From the NCBI RefSeq assembly GCF_017592395.1, contig NZ_JAGFOU010000027.1, forward strand, positions 1 through 48,519: a DNA stretch of 48,519 bases, in the 5' to 3' direction. Origin of the DNA: Actinomyces bowdenii. Its GTDB lineage: Bacteria > Actinomycetota > Actinomycetes > Actinomycetales > Actinomycetaceae. A program made the position numbers and the translations under genes. This document shows, piece by piece, positions 15,558 through 24,490 of the stretch. The notes under the pieces are model-generated. The model worked only from the letters and a program-made list of their open reading frames with translations. It ran no database searches and had not been told where the DNA came from. The stretch's first letter is position 1. Each line of letters starts with the position of its first letter.

Positions 15558-16881
15558 CCGCCGTCCCGCAGGCAGCGGCTCCCGGTGCCCGGCCCTACGA
15601 CTGGCGCCGGCACTGCCGCACCGTCCCACCGGGAGCCACCAGGGGCGGCCTGGCCGCGGTGGACATCGGCTGGGGCGCGCTCTGCCTGGTGGTGGCCTCC
15701 CTGAACCTCGACTTCATCCTGGACTACGGCCCCTACCCGGTCTACGTGCTCAACCTGGGGGTGAGCCTGGTCCTGGCCCTCCTGCAGTTCCTGCGCCTGC
15801 GGCTGCTGCGCGCGGCGCTCATCGCCACCTACAGCATGCTGGCCGTCTACGCGCTGCTCGTGCTGCTCTCCCCGGTCAACCTGGGGCTGGACCCGATCAT
15901 CATCACCGCGGTGACCAGCCTGCACGCCGTCACCCGCTGGGAGCCCGACCGCAGGTGGGGCACCCCGCCCTCCTGCTGGCCCTGGCCGGCGCGGTGGTCA
16001 ACCCCGCCACCATCATGGCCAGCAGGTTCCAGGCCGCGGCCCCGGGCCGGGCGCTGGTGCCCCTCATGCTCATCTCCCTGGTCTTCGTCGGTGCGGTGAT
16101 CCTGACCTACCTGCACGCCTCGGCACGGCGGCGCTCGGCCGAGTCCCACGCCCAGGAGCTGCGGGCCGCGGCGCTGGCCGCCACCGCCGCAGAGCGCCTG
16201 GGCATCGCCCGCGAGCTGCACGACCTGGTGGGCCACAGCCTCACCGCGGTCACCGTCCAGGCCTCCACCGGCCTGGCCCTGGGAGGCGGCGAGCAGATGC
16301 GAGGCGCCCTGGAATCCGTGCGGAGCACGGCCAGCACCTCCCTGGACTCGGTGCGCGAGCTGGTGCGGGCCCTGCGCTCCCAGGCCCAGGACTCCGCTCC
16401 CCTGGCCGACCTGCTCACCGTGCCCGACCTCGTGGGCAGCGCCCGCAGCGCCGGGCGGCGGGTGAGCGCGCGGCTGCCCGAGCCGCAGGTGCTGGAGGCC
16501 TGGAACGAGCAGTGGTCGATGATGCAGCGCCTGACCCTCGTGCGGCTGGTGGGCGAGGCGATGACCAATGCCCTCAAGCACGGCGGGAGCCCCATCCTGG
16601 TGCGCCTGGGCCTGGATGAGGGCCGCTGCCGCCTGGAGGTCGTCAATGCCGCGCCGCGCCAGTCCCAGCAGGGGCGCCCCGGCGCGCCCGCGGGCAGCGG
16701 CCTCATCGGGCTCCAGGAGCGGCTGCGGCTGGTCGGGGGCGCCCTGGAGGCCTCAGCGGTCGACCTCGACGGCGCGGCGGGCTTCCGCCTGGCGGCCTCC
16801 TTCCCCGTCAACCAGCCCGCGGCCGAGGCGGCCGGCACCGACCCGGAGGCGGGAGGCTCCCGACATGGCCGAGATGAATGA
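15554..16881 (+). pseudogene. NarL-type sensor histidine kinase, split by a one-base frameshift
   Basis: A membrane histidine kinase read in two frames. From ATG 15554 the first ~135 codons encode an N-terminal cytoplasmic stretch and several hydrophobic segments (ALCLVVASLNLDFIL, VYVLNLGVSLVLALLQFL, AALIATYSMLAVYALLVLL), reaching WEPDRR. After the G-run at 15957-15960 the sensible protein continues in the previous frame: GHPALLLALAGAVVNPATIM, another membrane pair, the HisKA_3 box ARELHDLVGHSL with the phospho-acceptor His, and a HATPase_c domain ending near 16830. One extra G in that run would restore a ~443-residue kinase. As given, the first frame stops at 16099; a kinase half could start at ATG 16015. 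It overlaps the response regulator start by 17 nt. Confidence 0.85.
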
Positions 16882-17728
16882 GACGGCTGAGACGACTGAT
16901 ACGACGGCTGGGCCCGGGGGCGGGCCCATCGCCGTGGCGGTGGTCGATGACCAGCAGCTGCTCGTCTCCGCCTTCAGCGCGCTCATCGCCGCCCAGCAGG
17001 ACATGGAGGTCGTCCTGACCGCCGCCAACGGGCGGGAGGCGGTGGAGCGGCTCACCGCCGCGGCCGGGCAGGCGCCTGGACCGGCCCCGAGCCCGGTGGT
17101 GCTCATGGACCTGCGGATGCCGATCATGGACGGCGTCAGCGCCATTGCCGCGCTGCGCGGCCGCCCGGCCACCGCCGGCCTGCCCATCCTGGTGCTGACG
17201 ACTTTCGACGACGAGCAGCTGGTGCTGTCCTCCCTGCGCGCGGGTGCCAACGGCTTCCTGCTCAAGGACGCCTCCCCCCAGGTCCTGCTCCAGGCGATCC
17301 GGGTGGTCGCCCGGGGCGGGGCCTGGTTGGATCCGGCGGTCACGGGCACGGTCCTGGCCCATCTGGAGGCGCAGGAGCCACCGGGCGGGCGGGCCGCTGC
17401 GGGCGGGACGGCGGGACCGGCCGACGACGACGGGGCGGCGGGCGGCGTCGTCGACCCCGTCCCCGGTGCCGGCGGCGGTGGCCTGCACGAGCCCCTGACC
17501 CGCCGCGAGGAGGCGGTCCTGGCCCTGGTGTGCCAGGGGCTGGCCAATGCCGAGATCGCCCGGAGGCTCTACCTGGCCGAGTCCACCATCAAGACCCATG
17601 TCAAGGCGGTCCTGGGCAAGACGGGGTGCGCCAACCGGGTCGAGCTGGTCATCCACGCCTTCGCCACCGGCCTGGTGCCCCTGCCCGGCCCGCGCGGCGA
17701 TGAGGGCCCCGGAGCGGTCAGGACATGA
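16865..17728 (+). CDS. NarL/FixJ-family response regulator
   Basis: A 287-residue response regulator. The receiver domain has the acidic pair VVDDQQ (about 26-31), the phospho-acceptor Asp in VLMDLRMP (about 79-86), LTTFDDEQ and the switch Lys in FLLKDASP. After a ~60-residue Gly/Ala/Asp-rich linker comes the LuxR-type helix-turn-helix (LTRREEAVLALVCQGLANAE, then STIKTHVKAVLGKTG). It starts inside the end of the histidine kinase frame, so the pair is translationally coupled. The linker is longer than usual. If the kinase is truly broken, this regulator may be an orphan or take phosphate from another kinase. The ABC exporter 0.9 kb downstream is a reasonable target. The stop overlaps the convergent gene by 11 bp. 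Confidence 0.9.
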   Translation: MAEMNETAETTDTTAGPGGGPIAVAVVDDQQLLVSAFSALIAAQQDMEVVLTAANGREAVERLTAAAGQAPGPAPSPVVLMDLRMPIMDGVSAIAALRGRPATAGLPILVLTTFDDEQLVLSSLRAGANGFLLKDASPQVLLQAIRVVARGGAWLDPAVTGTVLAHLEAQEPPGGRAAAGGTAGPADDDGAAGGVVDPVPGAGGGGLHEPLTRREEAVLALVCQGLANAEIARRLYLAESTIKTHVKAVLGKTGCANRVELVIHAFATGLVPLPGPRGDEGPGAVRT

Positions 17729-18452
17729 AGACGTTGGCGATCTCGCCCTGCTCGCCGCGGGTCACCGACAGGGTGTAGGACTGCCCCGTGGTGTTGGCGA
17801 TGCGGTAGCCGGTGGTGGCCCCGATATCCTCCCGGCTCAGGGACCAGCCCGGCATGAGGTGGACCAGTCCGTGCAGGGACCAGTCGATGTCATCGACCGC
17901 CATGACGTAGCGGGTCAGGGAGGGGAAGAGCCGGTTGAGGGTCAGGTCGGGCAGCGGCACGGAGAGGTCCTCCAGGAGGAAGACCTGCCGGGAGCCCGCG
18001 GTGCCCGTGGCCCCCGAGTAGTACAGGATCCTGGGGCCGAAGATCTCCGTGGCGGCCATCCCCACATCGTGGGACAGGGTGGTGACGAGCTCGACCTGGT
18101 TCTCCCCCGGCTCGACCTCGTAGCCGACCTCCTCGCGCTGGAAGACCTCCAGGCCATGGCGGGCGCCGAAGATCGAGATGCGGGAGGCCGCCGAGTTCTG
18201 CCCCACGTAGGGGGCGAAGGGCGCGGCGAAGCCCCACAGCAGGGAGGCCGGGTTGAGCGCGATGGAGGCGAGGACCTGACCGGTGGCGGTGATCCTGCCG
18301 CGCTCGGAGCTGAACACGAAGCGCCGGGCGCGCAGGTCCACGCTCCAGTCGTACTCCCCCAGTCGCTGCTCCAGGACCTCGGCGAGCATCTCCTGGCGAA
18401 CGAGGGCGTAGATGGCCGCGCGCTGGCCGACTCGACGAAGCTGAGGGATCAC
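17718..18452 (-). CDS. uncharacterised protein, DUF6882-like
   Basis: A 244-residue cytosolic protein with no signal peptide. The N-terminal half resembles DUF6882 proteins: GEYDWSVDLRARRFVF, then LASIALNPASLLWGFA, a strand-rich part with Trp residues. The C-terminal half (LVTTLSHDVGMAATEIFGPR to EIANVFMS) has no motif I recognise. The function is unknown. GTG 18452 is preferred to GTG 18461 because a TAGCGT box (18465-18460) stands 7 nt before it. It is the only minus-strand gene between the two-component pair and the ABC exporter, and it converges on the regulator with an 11-bp overlap. Confidence 0.6.
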   Translation of the reverse strand: MIPQLRRVGQRAAIYALVRQEMLAEVLEQRLGEYDWSVDLRARRFVFSSERGRITATGQVLASIALNPASLLWGFAAPFAPYVGQNSAASRISIFGARHGLEVFQREEVGYEVEPGENQVELVTTLSHDVGMAATEIFGPRILYYSGATGTAGSRQVFLLEDLSVPLPDLTLNRLFPSLTRYVMAVDDIDWSLHGLVHLMPGWSLSREDIGATTGYRIANTTGQSYTLSVTRGEQGEIANVFMS

Positions 18453-18459
18453 GGCGCAC

Positions 18460-18465
18460 ACGCTA
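18460..18465 (-). promoter_or_regulatory. -10 box of the DUF6882-like gene
   Basis: TAGCGT on the minus strand, 7 nt before GTG 18452. No ribosome site lies between them, so the transcript would be leaderless. It decides the start codon. Confidence 0.45.
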
Positions 18466-18498
18466 GCAAATAGATCACAGCGGGGTTACGAGGCTGGC

Positions 18499-18600
18499 GG
18501 GGCAGGTCTGCCCCTTGAGCAGCCCTGTGCCCCTCCCCGTCACGAGGACCGGCATGCCCCCCTGGGCCCCTCCTCCTTCAGGAGGAGGGGCCCAGGGGGG
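18499..18600. promoter_or_regulatory. structured leader with two hairpins before the ABC exporter
   Basis: Two inverted repeats lie between the divergent DUF6882-like and ABC genes. The first is GGGGCA-GGTC-TGCCCC (18499-18514). The second is a perfect 21-bp stem (18557-18577 with 18580-18600) closing on a two-base loop. No complete gene ends here, so neither is an ordinary 3' terminator. An attenuator or an operator for the exporter is possible. No promoter could be fixed around them. Confidence 0.55.
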
Positions 18601-18666
18601 GCGCGGCAGGCGATCGTATCCCTGGTGGGGATCCGCCGGCGCCCGCGCAGCGGGAGCATCGATGGC

Positions 18667-19461
18667 ATGGCACACGCACCGAGCACCCCACTGCGCACGG
18701 CGCCCCCGCGCCGGCCCTGCGACCCCGCTGCGCTCCCACCACCCGGGCTCCGGCTGATCGGGGTCAGCAAGTCCTTCGGCCGTCAGCAGGTCCTCGACGG
18801 GCTGACCCTGACCGCCCGTCCCGGGCGGGTCTACGGCCTGCTGGGCCTCAACGGCGCCGGCAAGTCCACCGCCTTCAACATCGCCCTGGGCCTGCTTCGC
18901 CCCGACGCCGGAGCCGTGGAGATCCAGGGCTCGCCCCTGACCCGCCGGAGCCTGCGCCGGGTGGGGGCCGCCATCAACGGCCCCGCCCTCTTCCCCCAGC
19001 TCAGCGCCCACCGCAACCTGCTGGTCCACTGCCGCCTGACCGGCGTCTCCCCCGCGGTCATCGACCCGCTCCTGGAGCGCGTGGGGCTCCAGGGGGCGGG
19101 GCGCAAGCGGGCCGGTGCCTTCTCCACCGGGATGAAGGTGCGCCTGTCCCTGGCCATGGCGCTGCTGACCGACCCCCAGGTGCTCATTCTCGACGAGCCC
19201 CAGAACGGGCTGGATCCCCGCGGCATCGTCGAGCTGCGCGACCTCATGCGCACCCTGGCGGCCCAGGGCCGCACCCTGGTGGTCTCCAGCCACCAGCTCG
19301 GGGAGATCGCCCAGATGTGCGATGACCTGGGCGTGCTGGCCTCAGGTTCGCTGGTCTACGAGGGGCCCCTGGAGTCCTTCGCCGGCACCCACGACCCCCA
19401 GGCACTGGAGGCCGCCTTCCTGGCGGCCGTCGGCGCCGGGAGCACGGCGGTGGCCCCATGA
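18667..19461 (+). CDS. ABC transporter ATP-binding protein, lantibiotic-immunity type
   Basis: A 264-residue ATPase of the CcmA/NisF-like group that powers export or immunity pumps for peptides. Walker A is LNGAGKST (about 59-66); the signature motif is the variant STGMK, as in lantibiotic immunity ATPases, in place of LSGGQ; Walker B is VLILDEPQNGLDP, with Gln instead of the usual Thr after DEP; the H-loop is SSHQL. The first ~35 residues are a Pro/Arg-rich leader before GVSKSFGRQ. It overlaps the permease gene by 4 bp. ATG 18667 was chosen as the nearest start to the domain; ATG 18625 is possible. Confidence 0.85.
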   Translation: MAHAPSTPLRTAPPRRPCDPAALPPPGLRLIGVSKSFGRQQVLDGLTLTARPGRVYGLLGLNGAGKSTAFNIALGLLRPDAGAVEIQGSPLTRRSLRRVGAAINGPALFPQLSAHRNLLVHCRLTGVSPAVIDPLLERVGLQGAGRKRAGAFSTGMKVRLSLAMALLTDPQVLILDEPQNGLDPRGIVELRDLMRTLAAQGRTLVVSSHQLGEIAQMCDDLGVLASGSLVYEGPLESFAGTHDPQALEAAFLAAVGAGSTAVAP

Positions 19462-21041
19462 GCGCCACGACCCCTGCCCCCGCAGCCTGCCAGGTGGGCA
19501 TGCCCGGCCTGCTGCGCGCCGAGGCGCTGCGCTCACGGCGGACCTTCACCTGGGGCGTCATCGCGGCCACGGCCGTCTTCGCCCTGCACACCCTCGTGCT
19601 GGCCCATGCGACCCTCAGCCGGGGCGTGGTGGAGGACACGACCTGGAACGGCAACGCCCTGCCCTGGATGCACCTCTACCCGGTGGGATTCGCCATCCCC
19701 CTGGGCCTGCTGGCCGGGGTGATGGCCCAGTGGCGGGAGGACCGCTGGCGCCAGGGCGGGACCGCCTGGCGGGCCGTGAGCCCCCGCCGCGTCCTGGCCG
19801 CCCGCCTGGCGGTGCTCAGCGCCTCGGCCCTGGCCTGCCAGGCGGCTCTCGTGGCCCCCGTGGTGCTTGACGCCCTCATCGCGGGCAACGGCTGGGGGCC
19901 CTGGCAGCGCTACCTCTCCTTTGCCCTGGTCATGTGGATCGTCGTCTCCGGTGCCAGCGCCTGGGGCATGGTCGCCTACCGCCTCATCGGGGCCAGCGCG
20001 GTCGGCGCGGCCCCCGTCCTGGGCCTCGCGTGGTCCTTCACCGGGGCCGTGCAGGCCGAGCGGGCCGACTGGTGGATGCTGCCCTGGACCTGGTCGGCCC
20101 GACCCGTGCTGCCCCTGCTGGGGGTCCACGGCAGCAGCGTCATCCTGGAGCCCGGCTCCCCGGTCTGGCACTACCCGGTCCTGCCCGGGCTCCTGGGCTC
20201 GACGGCGCTGGCAGCCGTGGGCGGGATCCTCGCGGTGGCACTGGGCGGCAGGCCCGTGCGCACCTCGACCGTCCCCGGTGGACCGCTCCGGCGCCGTCCC
20301 GCTCCCGCCGCTGCCCCGGCCCCCACAGCGGCCCCGACCCGGGCGGTGGGGGTGCCGGCGGGGGCCCGCTCAGTCCTGCGGGCCCTGGGTGCGGCGCTGC
20401 CGTGGAGGCTGTGGCTGGCACTGGGCGCCCTGCAGGCCCTCATCATCCTGGTGGCGCGCACCGCCTACTCCCCCCAGGCCGCCCTGGGACTACTGGCGCT
20501 GGTGGGGCTGCCGATCTCCTCGGCCGTGGTGGGGATGACCCTGTGGGCATCCGTGCAGGCGCCCTGGCGCATCCTCATCGTGCGCCGCGGCCCCCTGCCC
20601 CTCCTCGCCTCCCTCATGGGCCTGGGCGGCGCCCTGCTGGTGCCGGTGCTGCTGTGCGCCTGGATGGCGGCCCAGGCCGGCGGGCCGCTGCTGGCCGGCG
20701 GCGTCGAGGCGAGCGCCGGGGGCCTGCGCGCCCTGGCGGTCATGCCCGCGGTCTCCTTCATGATGGTGGCCCTGAGCCTGGCGGTGGCCATGCGCGCCCG
20801 GCCCGTGGCCTCCATCGTGGTCAATGCGATCCTGCTGCTCAGCGGCCTGATCATCGGCGGCAATGACGTCCTGGCCGGCAGCGGCCTGTGGGCGGTCTCC
20901 CCCTGGGCGTGGATGCGGGTGGCCGGTGCCATTCCCGGCACCTGGGCGGCCGTCGTCGCCCTCAGCGCGATCATCGGCTGCGGGGCCCTGGCGGTGGCCG
21001 CCTCCGGGGCGCGGCACGTCGCGGTGCGGGAGGGCGCCTGA
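19458..21041 (+). CDS. ABC transporter permease, fused double half (lantibiotic type)
   Basis: A 527-residue integral membrane permease that pairs with the ATPase just upstream. It consists of two similar halves of about 220 residues, each with around six hydrophobic segments, joined by a Pro/Ala-rich linker near residues 270-310. Each half starts with a short amphipathic [17 protein letters not shown] or [16 protein letters not shown] stretch. This looks like fusion of the two permeases (NisE/NisG or SpaE/SpaG type) that are separate in lantibiotic immunity systems. The substrate is unknown: a bacteriocin or other membrane-active peptide is likely. The gene starts within the stop of the ATPase gene (ATGA). 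Confidence 0.78.
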   Translation: MSATTPAPAACQVGMPGLLRAEALRSRRTFTWGVIAATAVFALHTLVLAHATLSRGVVEDTTWNGNALPWMHLYPVGFAIPLGLLAGVMAQWREDRWRQGGTAWRAVSPRRVLAARLAVLSASALACQAALVAPVVLDALIAGNGWGPWQRYLSFALVMWIVVSGASAWGMVAYRLIGASAVGAAPVLGLAWSFTGAVQAERADWWMLPWTWSARPVLPLLGVHGSSVILEPGSPVWHYPVLPGLLGSTALAAVGGILAVALGGRPVRTSTVPGGPLRRRPAPAAAPAPTAAPTRAVGVPAGARSVLRALGAALPWRLWLALGALQALIILVARTAYSPQAALGLLALVGLPISSAVVGMTLWASVQAPWRILIVRRGPLPLLASLMGLGGALLVPVLLCAWMAAQAGGPLLAGGVEASAGGLRALAVMPAVSFMMVALSLAVAMRARPVASIVVNAILLLSGLIIGGNDVLAGSGLWAVSPWAWMRVAGAIPGTWAAVVALSAIIGCGALAVAASGARHVAVREGA

Positions 21042-21108
21042 GCCCGAGCCGCCCCCGGTCGCCCGGTCACCTGGTGGCGCCGATGGGCGGGTGCGGGCCG
21101 GTCTTCGC

Positions 21109-21114
21109 TAGCCT
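21109..21114 (+). promoter_or_regulatory. -10 box of hisE (leaderless)
   Basis: TAGCCT lies 7 nt before the ATG at 21122, with no ribosome site between. The -35 region is not recognisable. Confidence 0.5.
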
Positions 21115-21121
21115 TGCGCCC

Positions 21122-21385
21122 ATGAAGACCTTCGAGGACCTGTTCGCCGAGCTGGAGCACAAGGCCGCCACCCGCCCCCAGGGGTCGGGCACGGTCGAGG
21201 AGCTCGACCGCGGGGTCCATTTCATCGGCAAGAAGCTCGTCGAGGAGGCCGCCGAGGCCTGGATGGCCTGCGAGCACGAGTCCGATGAGGCCGCCTGCGA
21301 GGAGATCAGCCAGCTGCTCTACCACGCCCAGGTGATGATGATCGCCAAGGGCTACACCCTCCAGGACGTCTACAGGCACCTCTAA
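21122..21385 (+). CDS. hisE: phosphoribosyl-ATP diphosphatase
   Basis: An 87-residue HisE that hydrolyses phosphoribosyl-ATP to phosphoribosyl-AMP and pyrophosphate, the second step of histidine synthesis, in the cytosol. The all-alpha NTP pyrophosphohydrolase fold is seen as [11 protein letters not shown], then [14 protein letters not shown] with the metal-binding Glu residues, and [19 protein letters not shown]. Length is exactly that of stand-alone actinobacterial HisE. It is followed by hisG, the usual partner. The start is supported by the -10 box 7 nt upstream. Confidence 0.94.
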   Translation: MKTFEDLFAELEHKAATRPQGSGTVEELDRGVHFIGKKLVEEAAEAWMACEHESDEAACEEISQLLYHAQVMMIAKGYTLQDVYRHL

Positions 21386-21503
21386 GGGCATGGCCGCCGC
21401 CCGGGCCCGCCAGGGCCCGCCGATCACGGCGGCACCGGCCCCGTCCCCCTACTCCGCCCGCGGCGCCGCGCCGCGGGCCCGCCTCCAACAGTCAGGAACC
21501 GCC

Positions 21504-22349
21504 GTGCTGCGTATCGCCGTGCCCAACAAGGGCTCCCTGTCCGACCCCGCCACCACCATGCTCACGGAGGCGGGCTACCGCACGCGCCGCAACGGGCGCG
21601 AGCTCGTCCTGGTCGATGAGCCCAACGAGATCGAGCTGTTCTTCCTGCGCCCCCGCGACATCGCCGTCTACGTGGGCCAGGGCACCGTCCACGCGGGCAT
21701 CACCGGGCGCGACCTGCTCCTGGACTCCGGGGTGGAGGCCGTCGAGCACCTGCCGCTGGGCTTCGCCCGCTCCACCTTCCGCTTCGCCGCCCCCCGGGGC
21801 ACGGTGGCCTCCGTGGAGCAGATCGAGGGCCTGCGCGTGGCCACCTCCTACGACGTGCTGGTGCGGGGCTACCTGGCGTCGCGGGGCATCAACGCCCAGA
21901 CCGTCCACCTCGACGGGGCCGTGGAGTCCTCCGTCCACCTGGGTGTGGCCGACCTCATCGCCGACGTCGTCGAGACCGGCACCACGCTGCGGGCCGCCGG
22001 CCTGGAGACCTTCGGCGAGCCCATCCTCACCAGCGAGGCGGTGCTCATCACCACCGAGCAGTACCGCGGGGAGCCGGCCCTGGCCACCCTGGTGCGCCGC
22101 CTGGAGGGAGTGCTGCGGGCCCGCTCCTATGTGCTGGTGGACTACGACATCCCCATGAACAAGCTGCACGTCGCCGCCGCCCTGACCCCGGGCATCGAGT
22201 CGCCCACCGTCTCCCCCCTGCAGAACCCCGACTGGGTGGCCGTGCGGGCCATGGTCCCCCGGGCGGAGATGAACCGCATCATGGACGAGCTCTACGAGGT
22301 CGGCGCCCGGGCCATCCTCGTCTCCTCCCTCCTGGCCTGCCGCCTGTAG
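21504..22349 (+). CDS. hisG: ATP phosphoribosyltransferase, long form
   Basis: A 281-residue long-form HisG, which joins ATP and PRPP in the first step of histidine synthesis and is inhibited by histidine through its C-terminal ACT-like domain. The protein begins [14 protein letters not shown]; the PRPP-binding segment is [19 protein letters not shown] (about 150-168); the regulatory domain begins around [15 protein letters not shown] (residue 233) and ends in [13 protein letters not shown] 21504, with a CAGGAA site, gives normal length. ATG 21390 would add 38 low-complexity residues and has no properly spaced ribosome site. The gap to hisE is 118 bp, longer than the near-overlap seen in mycobacteria. 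Confidence 0.93.
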   Translation: MLRIAVPNKGSLSDPATTMLTEAGYRTRRNGRELVLVDEPNEIELFFLRPRDIAVYVGQGTVHAGITGRDLLLDSGVEAVEHLPLGFARSTFRFAAPRGTVASVEQIEGLRVATSYDVLVRGYLASRGINAQTVHLDGAVESSVHLGVADLIADVVETGTTLRAAGLETFGEPILTSEAVLITTEQYRGEPALATLVRRLEGVLRARSYVLVDYDIPMNKLHVAAALTPGIESPTVSPLQNPDWVAVRAMVPRAEMNRIMDELYEVGARAILVSSLLACRL

Positions 22350-22350
22350 G

Positions 22351-22378
22351 GCCGGGAGGGCCCCGGGCCTCGCCCGGC
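22351..22378. terminator. bidirectional hairpin between hisG and ribY
   Basis: GCCGGG (22351-22356) pairs with CCCGGC (22373-22378), and a GGGCC/GGCC inner stem extends it. It fills the 31-bp gap between the convergent hisG and ribY stops and should end transcription from both sides. No T tract is present. Confidence 0.6.
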
Positions 22379-22380
22379 GC

Positions 22381-23439
22381 TCACTCCCCCGTCAGCGAGA
22401 CGGCCGTCTCCTGGGCGCTGATCGGCGTGGATCCCAGCAGGCCGTGGCCGGTCAGGAACTCGATCATCGTGGCCACCCGGTCGTGGGAGAGCTGTCCGAT
22501 GACCGTCTCGCTGCTGGGGCGGATGAGCTCGCCGGTGGCCACCGCCACTTGCCGGGCGTTGGCGGCCTGGGCGTCGTCGACCAGGTCCGGGACGTGGGCC
22601 GCGGCGGCCTTGACGGCCGCATCGGGGTCCTTGACGAAGGCGGACATGCCCTCGGTCGAGGCCACGACGGCGTCGGCCAGGTCCTCCCTGCGCTCCTGGA
22701 GCACGGTGCGCGAGGTCACCAGGGAGGCGCCGATGAGCGGGATGTCCTCGGCCACGGCGATGGTGCGCACCGGGGTGCCGGACTGCCTGATCTGGACGGC
22801 GTCATTGTTGGAGAAGCCGATGATGGCATCGACCTTCCCGCCCACGAGCGCCGCCTGCTGGGTGTAGCCGATCTCCTGGATCGTCAGGTCCTCCTCGGTC
22901 AGGCCGGCGCCGTCCATGGCCAGCTGGAGGCCGTACCAGTTCTCCCCCAGCCTGCCGGGCAGGCCCACGGTGCGCCCCGCCAGGTCGGCGGGGGTGGTGA
23001 TCGGGGAGTCCTGCGGCACGATGATGCACACGGGATAGGCCTGGTAGTAGCCGCCGACGACGACCAGCTCCGAGCCGTTGGAGGCGGCCACCACGGCCTC
23101 ATCGGCCCCGGCCACCACCAGGTGCTCGGTGCCGGCCTGGAGGGCGTCGAAGAGCCCCTCCTGGGCGCCGTGGTGGCGCAGCTCGACCGAGGGGGCGTAC
23201 AGGCCCTGGCTCTGGGCCAGGTAGAAGGGGGCGAACTGGATGTTGGGCGTGTAGGTCAGCCCGAGGGTCAGGCCCTCAGACGCGCCCGAGGCGGCGCGGG
23301 AGGCGGTGCCCGAGGAGCAGGCCGCCAGCAGGCCGGCGGCCCCCAGGGCCAGGCCCCCGGCCAGGAGGCGGCGCCGGGAGGCCGTGGCAGGGGCGGCGGG
23401 GCGGGTGGGGGGCAGCGCGCGAGGGGTGGTGCGGGTCAT
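22381..23439 (-). CDS. ribY: riboflavin ABC transporter substrate-binding lipoprotein RibY-like (NMT1/THI5 family)
   Basis: A 352-residue lipoprotein. A twin-Arg-like RRRLLAGG stretch, a hydrophobic segment and the lipobox LLAAC (about residues 37-41) show export and lipid anchoring. The mature part is an NMT1/THI5-like domain: LGLTYTPNIQFAPFYLAQSQG, then GADEAVVAASNGSELVVVGGYYQ and DLAGRTVGLPG. The family is usually linked to thiamine precursors, but this gene and the permease upstream lie behind an FMN riboswitch. The RibXY type, proposed to carry riboflavin in Chloroflexi and some actinobacteria, fits better. It starts 54 bp after the permease with an AAGGAG ribosome site. Confidence 0.8.
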   Translation of the reverse strand: MTRTTPRALPPTRPAAPATASRRRLLAGGLALGAAGLLAACSSGTASRAASGASEGLTLGLTYTPNIQFAPFYLAQSQGLYAPSVELRHHGAQEGLFDALQAGTEHLVVAGADEAVVAASNGSELVVVGGYYQAYPVCIIVPQDSPITTPADLAGRTVGLPGRLGENWYGLQLAMDGAGLTEEDLTIQEIGYTQQAALVGGKVDAIIGFSNNDAVQIRQSGTPVRTIAVAEDIPLIGASLVTSRTVLQERREDLADAVVASTEGMSAFVKDPDAAVKAAAAHVPDLVDDAQAANARQVAVATGELIRPSSETVIGQLSHDRVATMIEFLTGHGLLGSTPISAQETAVSLTGE

Positions 23440-23493
23440 GTCGGCTCTCCTTGATCGGTGCGATCGATGATGCGGCGGGGGTGGGGCGGGGCC

Positions 23494-24345
23494 TCAGGTG
23501 GCGCGCCGCCCGCGCAGGGCCTGGACGGTGCGGCTGCGCCGCTCCAGGGAGTGCAGGGCCCAGTGGATGGTGGTGGCCAGGGCGCACAGCAGCACGATGG
23601 TGGCGAACAGCCCCGTGGTGTCCACGGCGTCGCGCTGGGAGGCCAGGGTCATGCCCAGCCCCGTGCCGCCCATGGTCATCTCACCCACGACGGCCCCGGT
23701 GATGGACAGGGTGAAGCCGGTGCGCAGTCCCGCCAGGATGGCGGGCAGGGCCATGGGCAGCTCCATGTGCAGGACCATGGACCACCCGTGGGCCCCGTCG
23801 AGCCGGGCGGCGTCGATGATGTCGGTGTCCAGGCCCCGCAGTCCCAGCAGGACGGTGACCGTGATGGGGAAGAACACCATGAAGGCGCACAGCACCACCA
23901 CGGGGGTGGTGCCATAGCCGATCCACAGCACGAGCAGGGGGGCCACGGCAATGGCGGGCACCGCCTGGCTGGCGGCCACATAGGGCAGGGCGGCGCGCGA
24001 GAACAGGGGCAGGTGGTGCAGGGCCCAGGCCAGGGGAAGAGCCAGGACGGCGGCCAGGAGGCAGCCCAGGAGCGCCTCGCGCAGGGTCACCCAGGCGTAG
24101 CCCAGCAGGCCGGCCCGGGTGATGGACAGCCACAGCCGCTCGATCACGGGCAGGGGGCCGGGCAGGAAGACCTGGGGCAGGATCCCCGAGGCGGTGACCA
24201 GGTGCCAGGAGGCGATGATGAGCAGGCCCAGCGCCAGGGCGGGCCAGGGGCTGCGCCCCTCGGCGCGATCGCGGCGGGGCCGCCTGGCCGAGCCCCGCGG
24301 GGCGGGCGCGGGCCGCAGTCCCGTCACGGTGATGGTTGTGCTCAC
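23494..24345 (-). CDS. ribX: riboflavin ABC transporter permease RibX-like
   Basis: A 283-residue inner-membrane permease of the SsuC/TauC/ThiX group with about six hydrophobic segments. The EAA-type coupling loop is visible as DAARLDGAHGWSMVLHMELPMALPAILAGLRTG. It should form the membrane pore for RibY-bound substrate. No ATP-binding gene is adjacent, so the ATPase must come from elsewhere in the genome. GTG 24345 follows a GGGAGGAG ribosome site and lies downstream of the FMN riboswitch, which excludes longer frames running back into the aptamer. The first ~40 residues are basic and cytoplasmic. Confidence 0.82.
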   Translation of the reverse strand: MSTTITVTGLRPAPAPRGSARRPRRDRAEGRSPWPALALGLLIIASWHLVTASGILPQVFLPGPLPVIERLWLSITRAGLLGYAWVTLREALLGCLLAAVLALPLAWALHHLPLFSRAALPYVAASQAVPAIAVAPLLVLWIGYGTTPVVVLCAFMVFFPITVTVLLGLRGLDTDIIDAARLDGAHGWSMVLHMELPMALPAILAGLRTGFTLSITGAVVGEMTMGGTGLGMTLASQRDAVDTTGLFATIVLLCALATTIHWALHSLERRSRTVQALRGRRAT

Positions 24346-24490
24346 GAGAGCTCCTCCCGGTCCATTCCCGGGAGCGCTCACCCCCGGGCGAGTCCGGGGC
24401 CCGCGCCTGGCCCTGATCGGCGCATGCGCGTCACGGGCGCCCACGGGGCCGCGTGCCCACCGGCGTGAGCCGGCGATGCGTCCCGCCCCT

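Noticed and set aside
15953-15962. Programmed -1 frameshifting in the kinase gene
   Set aside because: The site is not a canonical slippery heptamer and I saw no clear stimulatory pseudoknot; a one-base deletion or read error in the G-run is simpler.
21390-21503. Longer hisG start at ATG 21390
   Set aside because: Adds 38 low-complexity residues before the family's N-terminus and has no properly spaced ribosome site; GTG 21504 does.
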